64,000 nucleotides of DNA from Amylostereum areolatum (lineage: Eukaryota; Basidiomycota; Agaricomycetes; Russulales; Stereaceae). Positions 43,724-53,950 of the stretch are shown piece after piece. The stretch is taken from positions 605,163-669,162 of the forward strand of contig SAXG01000009.1 of assembly GCA_012932865.1 (NCBI GenBank), in the 5' to 3' direction. Position 1 is the stretch's first letter; the number at the start of each line of letters is the position of its first letter. Both the position numbers and the translations under genes were made by a program. The notes under the pieces are model-generated. The model searched no databases and was not told the origin of the DNA. It saw only the letters and a list, made by a program, of their open reading frames with translations.

Positions 43724-45506
43724 ATGCTTCCGTTTCGATCAGCGGTCCTGCGACGGGCCTGCGCCCGCAGGACAACGCCGGCAGTTCGACCCTCGCTGTC
43801 CTCCGCGGTCAGTCCCAGAAGACGATACGTGACTCGTTCATCAAAGCAAGACCCTGTCACCCCGGTGGAGAAGATTCTGTTGGATAGTGTCAAGGTGTGT
43901 GAAGCGGAATGCGTTGTCCAGTCATATCTTTCTGAAGGCCGCGCTCCCCAAGGCCAACGGCCCCATTTCGTTTGCAACATACATGCAACTATGTCTCTCC
44001 CACCCTACAGAGGGATATTACATGAACCCCGAAAATGCGATCTTTGGTACACACGGCGACTTCATCACCAGCCCAGATATCAGCCAGGTCTTTGGCGAAG
44101 TCAGTGTCTAGCGTTCAATACAGCAAGAACAGCGCGGGTGACCTTTCATGATTCAACCTCTTGACAGCTCCTTGGGATATGGCTGTTATCTCAGTACATG
44201 CTCAGTGCGCAAGGCCAAGAAATAGAGCTCGTTGAGTTGGGGCCAGGAAGAGGCACGCTCATGGACGACGTGCTACGAGTGCGTTTCACACCGTCCTTCC
44301 CACTTTCATTTTTGTTGATCGTCCGCTGGAAGACTTTGATGCAGCTTCCACACAGCGCCAACGTATCTAAGACGGTGCACCTCGTGGAGACCAGCCAGTC
44401 CGTGCGTCGACTGCAAGCCGACCTCCTCAGCGGATGGGGTCAATACGGCGTTTCGATACAGTGGCACGACTCGATAGACACAGTCATCCAGAAGAACGGG
44501 GCATTTACCATGCTTTTGGCCCATGAATTTTTTGACGCGTTGCCTTTTCACCTCATAGAGGTCAGAGTCCCCGCAATTATCTTGAGCGTGGAATTAACGC
44601 GCATGCATCGCAGAAAACGCAGCAAGGCTGGCACGAAGTTCTGCTCACATCCGCCAAGGACCGCGCCGCGAAGACGGTCCTTCGGCCTTCGAATATCTCT
44701 GGTCCAGCCAAGGCTCACCTTGACATCGACACCACTTTAACTTCTTCGACGGGTCCACGCTTGCGACCGGTCCTGTCGCATTCTCCTTCACCCATCTCTA
44801 CTCTTCTCGGCTCGTCATCCCCGAGGTTCCAAGCAATGCCTATAGGATCGCGGATCGAAGTCTCCGCCTCGGGCTTTCAAAGTGCACGCAAAATTGGCGA
44901 GATGATCGCGGGGCCTGGTAGAAATGGTTGCGCCCTCATCGTCGACTATGGAGGAGACCATGTCTATGGCAATTCTTTCCGTGTAATCATCTTTCACCCT
45001 CGTGTTAAATACTCCTACTGATGCTGAAGTGTCACCCGTCTGCAGGCCTTTAAAGATCATAAACAGGTTGACCCTTTCCACCTTCCAGGCAAGTGCGACT
45101 TGACTGTGAACGTTGATTTTGCCTACCTTAAAGAGGCCATGGCCGGCACGGGTGCGTCTCTTTAGCCTCCCTTTCTCCACCTCAGCTTTCTGACCTTCCC
45201 TTCCGTCTAGCTGCCGTGCATGGCCCACTCGATCAACACACGTTCCTAAAACGCATGGGGCTCGATACACGCGTCAAAGGTCTCACAGAGGCGGCCAAGG
45301 ACCCCGTGCGGAAAGAAACAATCAGGAACGCGGCGGAACGACTGGTCGATCTAACCGGCATGGGCAAGCAATATCAGGTGCTGGGCCTCACAAGTACGGG
45401 CGCCGCCGCTGCGGGGTCACTCGGTTTGGGCGTATGGCCGTTCTATGACTTTGAGCAGGTGAAGGCGGGATCTGAGGAGGCTCAGAAGAAGAAGGACGGA
45501 AAGTAG
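43724..45506 (+). CDS. NDUFAF7/MidA-type mitochondrial arginine methyltransferase
   Basis: The model has seven exons: 43724-43894, 43938-44099, 44168-44278, 44333-44560, 44614-44982, 45046-45151 and 45211-45506. They encode 480 aa. The Arg-rich start MLPFRSAVLRRACARRTTPA is a mitochondrial targeting peptide. It is followed by GPISFATYMQLCLSHPTEGY, YMNPENAIFGTHGDFITSPD, ELVELGPGRGTLMDDVLR (SAM-binding G-x-G-x-G loop), VHLVETSQ, LLAHEFFDALPFHLIE and ALIVDYGGDHVYGNSFRAFK, the conserved blocks of the DUF185/NDUFAF7 family. The human homologue dimethylates an arginine of NDUFS2 early in complex I assembly. All phases agree. The middle of exon 5 (LRPVLSHSPSPISTLL) is a less conserved variable segment. 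Confidence 0.93.
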
Positions 45507-46337
45507 GCGTGGTTCACGGAGCAGTCGTGGCTGACCTTGTGATAGGCGCAAGGTGGTGCTTGCTACGGGTTTCGACAATGCGATCGCGTTCTTTGCAACT
45601 TTACTTGTGTTCATCCGGAGACGATCATGTGGATAAGTAGGGCTCGTGTATGGATTTATCGTGCGAAGTAGCTGCGACGCTCCTTCTTAGAGTGTTATCG
45701 AAACTTACTGTCACGGTGAAACAGCTGCAAGTTGCAACATGCGCCATGGTGGAGCATTTGAGCTGGGCACCCCAACTTTCGGCGTTTTGCGTAGGTGAAG
45801 TCTTCTCAAAATTCCGCCTCGTCTCTTTTACGTTTCATCCTAAGTCGCTGTGTTATGCCTTCTTACTTCCATACAGGACCATACTCATCACTTCATAGTT
45901 CCGCGTTCATTCCGTCGGGGGCAAACCTACCGGGTTCGTCTAATGGTCACAGCCAGCATCGACCACGCACAATACTCCACCCTTTCTTTCCCAAACATTC
46001 CGCCCTTCTGTGCAGGGTTCACGTCTGCGCGTATGATCCTCCAAAATTCCGTGCCGCTTTTTGGTCCGTCCTGGTATTGTTCTTACCGGCCCCGGACTCA
46101 CTTCTTCGTTAATTCCGCCACATGCAAGTACGAGGCTCGAATGTTTCGGAGACAGACTAGCAAGCAGCCCTCCAACTTCGGACATTCCGGACGACTTCCG
46201 AGCACTATACAGAGCTCATCGAACGCAGTCAGTCGGAACAAGACCACCAGTGCGGTACGGTCGGGAAGGTGGACGCCTCAGTATAAATACTGGTACAAGT
46301 CTTCCAACATCCTCAACACCACAGCACCTCTCGAGCC
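45507..46337. other. Intergenic, nothing recognised
   Basis: 830 bp; the last part is the upstream region of the secreted DUF5648 gene, with a TATA-like TATAAATA at about 46282 roughly 55 bp before the start. Confidence 0.45.
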
Positions 46338-47113
46338 ATGAAGATCACCGCCCTCCTTCTCCTCTCAGCTTTCGCTGCCTTGAACCGCGCTTCGCCGGTC
46401 TCCGAGCAGGGGTCGTCGGTGCCCGACCGTAGAGGGGTAAGGGAGTTCCCTTCTAACTAAGTAGTCCAACTCTTGCTAATCCGCATGGCACGTAGTATTA
46501 CTCGCCCCCACCCCCACCCTACTACCCACCCTCCACGACGACGTCGTCGTCTGTTTACTCGCCCCCGTCTACGTGCCCGTCTCCATCCCCGCCCCCTCCT
46601 CCTCCTCCTCCTCCTCCTCCTCCTCCTCCTCCTCCTCCTCCTCCCCCTCCCTCGCCTTGCTCCGACCCGAGCAGCGCGGTTGCTCTCCTGCGAGGATACA
46701 GTTCTTCAGCGACGGATCACTTCTACACGACGAACGCGGCTGAGATGCAAAACGCCGTCGCCAACCTCGGCTACAGCCAGGAAGGCAATGCCGCGCGTGT
46801 CTTCCCCTCGCACGACGCGACCTCGTCCACGATCCCCCTCTACCGGATATACAGGTCGAAGGACACGGACCACTTCTACACGACGGATGCGAATGAGCGC
46901 GCAACCGTTATCGCTGCGGGAGGATCTGACGAGGGCGTTGCGGGATACGTCTACGCCGACAGCAGCTGCCCCGGCCTCGTCCCGCTCTACCGTGTGTTCA
47001 GCCCGTCGGCAGACGACCATTTCTACACGACGAACGCCGCGGAGCGCGACAACGCTGTCAACAGCCTTGGGTACAACAACGAAGGCATTGCCGCCTACGT
47101 CCTCCCGGCCTAA
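46338..47113 (+). CDS. Secreted protein with polyproline linker and DUF5648 repeats
   Basis: The model has two exons, 46338-46436 and 46496-47113, encoding 238 aa. MKITALLLLSAFAALNRASP is a signal peptide. After a short pro-like segment ending PDRRG comes a Tyr/Pro/Ser-rich region with a run of about 20 prolines. The rest is three tandem copies of a unit with DHFYTTNAAE...NLGYSQEGNAA, DHFYTTDANERATVIA and DHFYTTNAAERDNAVNSLGY, interleaved with PLYRIYRS and PLYRVFS. This is the DUF5648 pattern (LYRxxx..DHFYTT..E), found in secreted fungal and bacterial proteins, sometimes next to enzymes, likely a carbohydrate- or surface-binding module. The first repeat lacks the LYR strand, perhaps eroded by the proline expansion. 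Confidence 0.85.
46595..46644. repeat. In-frame CCT trinucleotide repeat (polyproline)
   Basis: About 16-17 CCT units inside the coding sequence, in the frame that encodes proline. Expected to be length-variable between strains without breaking the frame. Confidence 0.9.
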
Positions 47114-47790
47114 GTCCAACTGGATGAGTGAAGCGATGTCCAGCGTATCGGTGAGCACGTCAGCGCATTGTGTGATATTCATGGTCCATCTGACATGGAG
47201 GTTCCTTCAGATATTTTTCCGCTTTAGTACCGTACATCGTACATCGCGTCCTCATGCAGCCGCCGTGAACAATTCCGCTCGTTTATTCTGTGCATTTCGT
47301 ATTTATCATTCTTACCCGCTTCCAGAGTGTCCTCGTACGATGACGTCTGTGAATATTATGATTTTGTACCTTTTCGCCGAGGCGTCAGCTAGGACTAGGA
47401 GGTCGATGAATGCGCTCCGATCTGAACCATGAGCGCTGAGCTGTGGACCCGGTGAAGGTTTCCAATAAAACTATGAATAAGTCTCATACCATACACAAGG
47501 AAAACCCATAGGAACAGTCTCCTGTCTTGCTCCGACTTCAACACAACCTCCCATCTCACTCATGCGTCTCGATGCAGCCCCCCCCCCCGCGTGACTCTGG
47601 AGTTCGGTCTTCGGTTCCTACCCAAATAGGATGCGGTAGGAACAAGTTAAGGCCACGTTAATTCATACTTGTATCCATGGTCATTGGAACGAGAAATGTG
47701 AGAGCTGAGTGAAAAGAGTTTGTCCGGGGATTGGAATGCCTTTCCTTTGCCTGTGGTGGAAGGAATAAATAAGGTCAGTCATGATGCAGC
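47114..47790. other. Intergenic between convergent 3' ends
   Basis: About 680 bp including a poly-C run near 47579. No gene is supported. Confidence 0.5.
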
Positions 47791-48722
47791 TCACGTAAGT
47801 ATCACAACTACGTACAATTCTTGGGCTGAGCAGTGGGGGAAGTTGAGCGTCAGTATAAGTATAATGAAAGGTAATGATAGTGAGAGTAAGAACGCACCAC
47901 GAATGACAAAATTCGCTAGTATGGCAAAGAAGAGGAATGCACTTATGACGATAGGACCAACAAGCTCATCTACCGTGAAGGATTTAGACGTGGTGTTCCC
48001 TTCCGTTAGCTAGGAAAAGACGCACCAAAATGACCTGGGTCCCGTCTACGAATTTTGGTGATGCGGTGCTGATACATCGCATACCCATACACCTGCGCAC
48101 ATGCAAAGCAACCCATGAGTTACAGAAACAGAAAGATTGATAGGAGCAAGACGCACAAGGATGCCACCACTGATCACTGCGTAGAAGTACGCGAACCTCC
48201 GGGCAACAGAGTCCTGTGATGCATTGAATAGAGCAATCGCGAGCGTGCCGATCAAGATCGACATGTTCAAGTACGAGATCCACGCTGTCAAAAAAGAAAG
48301 CAAGAACACCTCCGTCAGCAAGTTGCTCGCCCCTTTCCGCCAGGACCAGACAGCGCGAGCTGATGGTCCACAGTGTGCGAAGCAGATAAAACGATGCACT
48401 CACTTCGTTCATTGGCAAACCAAACTTTCCCCTCGACCCTCACCGGCGTCGCTATCTTCCTCGGTACGCGCACCTGGGCGGGTATGGTGTTGATCGAATG
48501 ATAGTCCCGCACAGCAGGCATGTCGCCTTCCTCATCAGGTTCTGCATCGGGGATAGCATCCGCTCTGAGGTAACGAGGAGTCCTGTTCGCTTGGGGCAAC
48601 TTTGCGAGGGCGGTAGGAGAGAAGGGGGTAAGGAGGTCGGACATAGCGTGCCAGGAGCGTCGGAGAAGGGAGGGGTCGGTGCTGCTTGTGCTGGCCGTTG
48701 AAGGCTGGAGGGTGTGCGCCAT
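47791..48722 (-). CDS. VTC1-like protein (DUF202), polyphosphate/vacuolar transporter chaperone subunit
   Basis: The model has five exons: 48404-48722, 48157-48284, 48026-48092, 47898-47969 and 47791-47825. They encode 206 aa, all in phase. The core is ATPVRVEGKVWFANERTWIS, YLNMSILIGTLAIALFNASQ, RRFAYFYAVISGGIL, VYGYAMYQHRITKIRRRDPG and GPIVISAFLFFAILANFVIR. This is the three-helix DUF202 domain of Vtc1/Nrf1, with the ANERTW start motif and the basic loop. The VTC complex makes polyphosphate from ATP and feeds it into the vacuole; Vtc1 is the membrane-only subunit. Yeast Vtc1 is 129 aa; the extra approximately 80 aa here are an N-terminal Ser/Pro-rich extension. Confidence 0.9.
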
Positions 48723-49148
48723 ATTTTCACTACAGCTGGGTGCGATGGGAGATGACCGGAGGATATGAGGTGTGAGGGAAGAATGAGAAGAACGTGCGCA
48801 CTGCGCAGGCGTGAGAAGTGAGATCTTCACATTCCCGCTCGGCTTTTCGCGGCCTCGAGGCTCGCAATGTTCCTCGGCCGTCGCAGACTCGCAGGTGTAG
48901 AACTACAAGACTCAAAAGGTGGGGGAGGAGGTGATGTTCAGAAAAAGCTAGTCAGATTATTGTTATCACGGCAAGTATCACGGTACGGCGCGGTCTTCAG
49001 GACTCAGGAGCACCTATCAAACATCTGGCACTGAAGCTGGCTGACCTCGGACAAAGACCCCTGTCTCAAGTCTTACTTGCTATTTTCCTTGTAAATCCTC
49101 CAGCCTGGTACCTGCTCGCAAGAGCTGTAGAACTCCTTTCTCCCGGAC
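48723..49148. promoter_or_regulatory. Divergent intergenic region
   Basis: 426 bp between the VTC1-like gene and the small orphan gene; presumed promoters, no assigned sites. Confidence 0.3.
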
Positions 49149-49521
49149 ATGTTGGATGCCGAGTGTGTACATTGCGACGCCATGGAAAGCAAAGCCAGGG
49201 TGCTCAAGTATACTGCAGAGAACGCCCAGGTAAGTTTGTCGCATCTGTTTCCTTTACCCCTATACTGACTTGCTGTCAGGGAGATGAATTCTGCACGCAT
49301 ATCTATTCTCACGGAGAAATGGCCTACCATTATAACAACGTGTAAATTTGAACGAGTCTCGCGCGTCGACCCTACTCATACTGATGCCCTTTGACTGCAG
49401 GAACACGAGCAAGTATTGGAAGTTTTCAAACGGTGGAACGGAGTACCGAAACGGGAAGGGCTACCTGAAGCGTGTTGCTGTGGACGGGACCGTGGATGAA
49501 ACAGGGAGACGGTACAAATGA
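49149..49521 (+). CDS. Small 87-aa protein of unknown function
   Basis: The model has three exons, 49149-49229, 49280-49341 and 49401-49521, with consistent phases and good splice signals. The protein starts MLDAECVHCDAMESKARVLK and continues EFCTHIYSHGEMAYHYNN and KYWKFSNGGTEYRNG, ending GTVDETGRRYK. A CxxC at residues 6-9 and a later Cys/His pair could bind a metal, and the aromatic and Gly-rich second half looks like a small beta domain. No family is recognised. Clean splicing in such a short gene is the main argument that it is real. Confidence 0.6.
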
Positions 49522-49579
49522 AGGACGTTTATTGCTCTCCACGCGGTCTTAACGCAGAAAACTCCTGACAACATAAGCT

Positions 49580-51377
49580 TTACGATGAAAGAGTCAACGT
49601 TGACTCGAGCAACTCTAAGGCTGCCTTTACATCGTCTGCAGGATCTATCTCCGTATACCAGTCAAAGTTCGCCTGGATCGTTTTCCCGACTTCCTCCAGA
49701 CGGGCTTCATCGACCTCGCCCTCCACGCCGTACAGGGATAGGAACATGCCGTTCTGGCGGGATGCTTCTGCAACGCCCGACGCAATGGGCTGCCGAAAGC
49801 GCGAGTAAACTTGGAGGGCCTGCGCTACACTTTCCTTGGTGGTTGAGTCGTGAGCAAGTATAGCGGCGAGGATCTGGGCGTCCTAAACGAGGAGTAATTC
49901 TGAGTGAGAATACTATATGCTCCAGAAAACAGTTCTACGACTTAGTACCTCAATCGCTTGTCCGGCACCCGCGCCTCTCAAGGGAGTCATCGCATGAGCC
50001 TACATGAAGTTAGGATCGCAAGTCAGGGAGTGTTCATTTCGAAACGATACGGACTGCATCGCCCAGGAGCCCGACTCGACCTGAGGAATACGAGGTCAAT
50101 GACTTGACTACGTTAACGGCCCACTTGTTGACAGTTGTTCCCTCGATACACTGTCGAGGACGGTTTAGATGGGTTTGGCATGATATGGCCACAACGAACA
50201 TACGCTAACAAGCTGGCGGACCTCCAGCTCCCAATTGTCGAACAGCCCAAGGACATGTTGCGGATCTTCCTGTGAGACCCAAGGGTGAGGAAAGTCCGAG
50301 TCCTCGAGGTTGAAATCGGCACAAAAGATGGCGACGTTGACCAGACGGCCTGCGGAAATGGGGTAGGCCACGATGTGCTATAGCCGTATTGCATGAGATG
50401 GTATCCAACAGCAAGGGTGAATGACATACGCAATTTTTGCCCACAAACTGTGCCCCAAATTTCAAGGTCAGCGTACCCTCAAAGTCACACGCCGCGCAAC
50501 GTACTATATTGTGTGTAGTGAGAGCGCGATGTTCCGGGGAAATACTCGCCAACTTTTCGCTCGATACGACCGTACGATAGCCAAGGAGGCCACTATACCG
50601 AGCGCGACCGGTATCTCGGTACTCTGCAGCCTTGTTCGCGTCACCATCCCGCTCGGCCAGGTCGGCTTTATGCTGCATCATGCATTGCCTGACATTAGAT
50701 TTCAGCCCGTCAGCGCCCGCAAGAACATCGCATGTCGCAATGGATCCGTCGTCAAAGAAAAGTGTTATAGGCTTGTCGGAGCTTTCTGGGTCGACGTATC
50801 TAGTCAGGCGCTTGGAATTATGGGTCTGGCAACGAGAGGACAGATGCCCCAGGAGGATAGAGTGGAAGTCGGCTCGGTGCAGTGCGGTGACGCCGCCTAG
50901 GATGACAGAGAGCCTTAAATGAGACCAACTGTAGCATACGAGCACCGTACCTCGAGATTTCACGGTGTAAAACGGCAGGCCTTCGGGTTGGTCAGCTTTT
51001 CTTAGTCGGAATGTGGGTACTATGTGATGTTTTCAGCATCCTGCGAGCGGTCAAGATGCACTGATGAAAAACACACTTCTGGTATCTGTCATGGGTCCAC
51101 CGACGGCAGACATTTCCTCGTCCAGCCCTAGCATCTGCAACACCCTACGACCTCGCCACCAAATCCCCAGCCCAGCCCCTATCTCGCCGAACTTGTTCGC
51201 TGCCTCGTATAAGTCTATCTGGATATCTGGACTGCTGGACAAGGCGCATGCGAGGGTAACGCCGCCTATACCCCCACCGCTATCAACGTATTGAATGGCA
51301 TCGGTCGTCGTCCACGGATCAACAGACCGACGTACATACCAAATAGCCACTGTGAGCTTCGGTGATGAGTTGGACAT
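49580..51377 (-). CDS. FAD-dependent monooxygenase (salicylate-hydroxylase-like)
   Basis: The model has nine exons: 51340-51377, 51077-51279, 50951-51019, 50505-50896, 50430-50447, 50210-50377, 50055-50150, 49949-49999 and 49580-49882. They encode 445 aa, all in phase. Motifs are the Rossmann start TVAICGGGIGGVTLACAL, the second-strand acidic region IDLYEAANKFGEIGAGLGIW, FRLRKADQPEGLPFY, TALHRADFHSILLGHL, the DG motif CDVLAGADGLKSNVR, and the second FAD motif GRVGLLGDAAHAMTPLRGAG. This is the group A aromatic hydroxylase fold, using NAD(P)H and oxygen; the substrate cannot be told from sequence. One internal exon is only 18 nt. It lies upstream on the same strand as an epimerase gene and a broken gene, possibly one pathway. 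Confidence 0.9.
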
Positions 51378-51804
51378 GGGGGTGATAAGGGAGAAGGTCA
51401 GCCGAGCCTCCTACCTTTATACAGGGGATTACCACATCTTATCGATAGGTGAACACCTGTACTATGAGGTCTTGTACAGCACGACAGGTGATGGAATCCC
51501 ACCATCTCAATATAAGTTTATGTTGCAACGAACATAATATTTGGAATGATCGTCGACACAGCCATTGGGGGCCTGTAAAGCGTAAGAGTACCGGGATGTG
51601 GTGGACACGAGACCATCGGGTGCATCGAGATGGTGCCTGTCGACCCACACCCAGGATAACACAGCCGGGCTGAGACTCGAGAGACATTGTAGAGAGGAAG
51701 ACCGTGTTTATTGACAATACGAGCTGAAGTTAACCTGGTTGAGACTGGATGGCGACAGGAGTGGGTTACAGCAAGGATGCTTACAGGCTTACAGCAGCAA
51801 TGCC
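51378..51804. other. Intergenic
   Basis: 427 bp upstream of the monooxygenase; no gene is recognised. Confidence 0.45.
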
Positions 51805-52340
51805 CTATCGATAGCCTGCCTCTGCTGGAACTGAAATGGACATTCCCTCGTTTAGGAGGGCGTCGATGTCACGCTGAAAAGAAATGAGCTGGGTGCGTGT
51901 GGCCCGAGGGCTGTACGTATCATCTCACGCCGGCGGACGAGCGAATACAAGACCGTCAGCAGCTTCTAGATAGCTGTATAACAACATCATCGTCTTTGAA
52001 CACGAGACCACCGGCAGGATCAGCGAAGGCTGTAGTCCGTGTCAGGACAGTCTTGAGCTAATTGGACACCACGGCTTGCCCGTTCCTTGTTGGCGGGTGG
52101 TGCGATATTGCCAGCAAAAGCGTCGAAAGAGGCAGGTGCGTGGATTCTATTGTCTTTATCCAATTGGAACGGCCCGGTGCGAATGGTGAATGTACATCAG
52201 GAGTTGAACGGAGCATGTCTGATACCTGCTTGGAGGGTGGTGTCAAGACGTTTGGGCGGCAAATCGCCACGGATATGACAGCGGTGTCTAACAGCAGCTT
52301 CTGCTATGCCATGAGAATCAAGAATACAACGACCGGGGCA
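51805..52340 (-). pseudogene. Minus-strand coding remnants of an unidentified gene
   Basis: Several protein-like blocks follow each other on the minus strand but in different frames: AEAAVRHRCHIRGDLPPKRL near 52280, GPFQLDKDNRIHAP and then SFDAFAGNIAPPANKERASR near 52130-52190, FADPAGGLVFKDDD near 51995-52032, LYSYLEAADGLVFARPPA near 51940-51980, and, after a good splice site, RDIDALLNEGMSISVPAEAG ending in a stop at 51805. The join between the last two long blocks needs a small frame correction. I cannot name the family. It is either a broken gene or a real gene whose exons I failed to join; the adjacent genes on the same strand are enzymes. Confidence 0.35.
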
Positions 52341-52361
52341 CAAGGGAACGCACGTCTTTTA

Positions 52362-53372
52362 TCAGATGGGGTGTACCCACCCTAAAAGCTTCTCCGCCTT
52401 CCTACAATCGAAAAACCCTGCCCTACCCTTCAGTTCAAACCCGTCTCTCACTGTGACCTCCGGATAGTACTTCTGCTTGAGTTCCTGCACGTCGACGCCT
52501 GTTGGCGCGATAGTTGGGGCAACGACGAAGAACCGCTCGTGGCCGGCCCAAGCGTCCGTTTCGATGGTGAGGGAGCGAAGAAAAGCGTCCGCCGCCGCAT
52601 CCTCTTGGACCCAGCTCCATAAGTCTTTGCTCTGGCGATCTGGATTAGCACGGAACCCTTTATCGGCTTCGCTAGGATCTGGAATGGACCAATGGAGGCG
52701 AAGGCTCGCGATTCGGGTAGATGGGTACCGGCGGACGATGGTATCCGCTTGCTGTTCACCAATAGTCAGGGTAGTGGAAAGACTCGCGCATACGATACGC
52801 ATACATCTTGGATAGACCATAAGGCTCGTCCGGTCGGCAAGGGTGCTCCTCGTCGATTGGGAAATAATCAAAGTTGGGCTTGATACTGAACACCATGGGT
52901 AGGACATTCACGGAGGATGCCATCGCGATGCGCTTGATTCCTAGCTTTGGTTTCGTTCAGCACAATCGTGCCGGTGTCCGTGGAGATACGAGGCTCACCT
53001 CTGCACATGTCCCGCAAGACGTTCCAGGACATGACCACATTACTGAACCACGAATGTAGATTACCCTCCATGACACACAGACACGACCAGCACTACCCAC
53101 TCGTTATGTGACTTGACGAGATAGTCCGTTGGGTCCCTATGTGCGGCCAGATGCACCACTCCCTCACACCCCCGGAGCGCCGCCATAGTCGCATCAAAGT
53201 CACGGCAGTCGACGACCAGACATAGAAAAGACGCATCGCCTATTAAAGCAGCCGAGTCTTCTGTGGGTAGCGGTGCACGGTCAATGCCGAATACGTTGTG
53301 GCCTTGCTTGAGCGCATTGAGGACGACACGTCGACCGACGGAGCCGTTGCATCCAGTGACGGCGATTTTCAT
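52362..53372 (-). CDS. NAD-dependent epimerase/dehydratase (extended SDR); one junction off-phase
   Basis: The exon blocks are 53101-53372, 52999-53042, 52805-52940 and 52362-52751. The Rossmann motif MKIAVTGCNGSVGRRVV is followed by VVDCRDFDATMAALRGCEGV, VVHLAAHRDPTDYL, NVVMSWNVLRDMCR, IAMASSVNVLPMVFSIKPNF, FPIDEEHPCRPDEPYGLSK (the catalytic Y-x-x-x-K), and the tail QADTIVRRYPSTRIASLRLH, GHERFFVVAPTIAPTGVDV and GFFDCRKAEKLLGWVH. This is the NAD-dependent epimerase family, acting on nucleotide sugars or related ligands. The last intron (52752-52804) has normal size and branch signal, but the exon before it ends two bases past phase (AT at 52805-52806), so the frame does not carry over. This points to an indel or a non-canonical site. 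Roughly 285 aa if corrected. Confidence 0.75.
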
Positions 53373-53594
53373 GATATCTTATCGGTGTTGGTGAGGTTAC
53401 GTCGAGGCGAACGGTGTGCCAATGGGCGAGATATAGGATCAGATATTGAAACGAACAGACGTCCATGGTCGAGGGAATATGGTAAAATTGGTAAGTTAAC
53501 AGTTATGGTCTAGAGAGAGCGCCGGTGACCGGGCGCGGATGCCGGTTTTCAGTTGCCAAGGTATACAGACTTTGCAACATACTTGTCTTACAGT

Positions 53595-53688
53595 GGTTCA
53601 ATGGTCTAATGGTTATGATTTCTGTCTCACATGAGCATTGGAAGGTCACGTGCACAGAAGGCTCCCAGTTCGATCCTGGGTTGAACCA
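53595..53688 (+). tRNA. tRNA-Glu (anticodon CTC) with 25-nt intron
   Basis: Acceptor stem GGTTCAA/TTGAACC is 7 bp perfect, with discriminator A. The D arm TGGTCTAATGGTTATGA is very close to fungal tRNA-Glu. Anticodon stem TTTCT/AGAAG closes a loop with U33 and anticodon CTC. The T arm is CCCAG-TTCGATC-CTGGG. A 25-nt intron sits one base 3' of the anticodon at 53630-53654, the standard nuclear position. The variable loop is short (3 nt). A shifted stem (TTCTG/CAGAA) would give a different anticodon without U33, so Glu is preferred. Confidence 0.82.
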
Positions 53689-53698
53689 CGTTTTTGCT

Positions 53699-53950
53699 GC
53701 TCCCAGTTCGATCCTGGGTTGGACTTGTCCATGGACCATCATCATGGACCATCGGTCCATCACGATTCACGAATCAGGAATTACAGAATATTCAGAAGTA
53801 CAACAGACTGACAGTAGTTCGGAGCTCCCCGTTCCCTTGGACTCCTTTCAATCCCGAGTTGAACCATATTTTTGTTCCTGTTCAAGCTTGGGTTTTCCTG
53901 CCAGGTTGAACCGCATCTTGTGTAACCTGTTCGATCCTGGGCTGAGCCAC
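53699..53950 (+). repeat. Degenerate tandem copies of the tRNA 3' half
   Basis: Directly after the tRNA, its T-arm and 3' acceptor recur in decaying form: CTCCCAGTTCGATCCTGGG near 53699, TCAATCCCGAGTTGAACCA near 53848, CTGCCAGGTTGAACCGC near 53898, and CTGTTCGATCCTGGGCTGAG near 53927. No full cloverleaf forms. The spacing is irregular. Confidence 0.6.

Noticed and set aside
46569..47182. Minus-strand frames opposite the DUF5648 gene, including a poly-Glu stretch
   Set aside because: They mirror the CCT repeat and the coding strand; the plus frame has a signal peptide, an intron and three domain repeats.
53619..53660. Alternative tRNA anticodon (TCA) from a shifted anticodon stem
   Set aside because: It would place C at position 33 and give a stop anticodon. 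The D arm matches Glu, and the CTC reading keeps U33.
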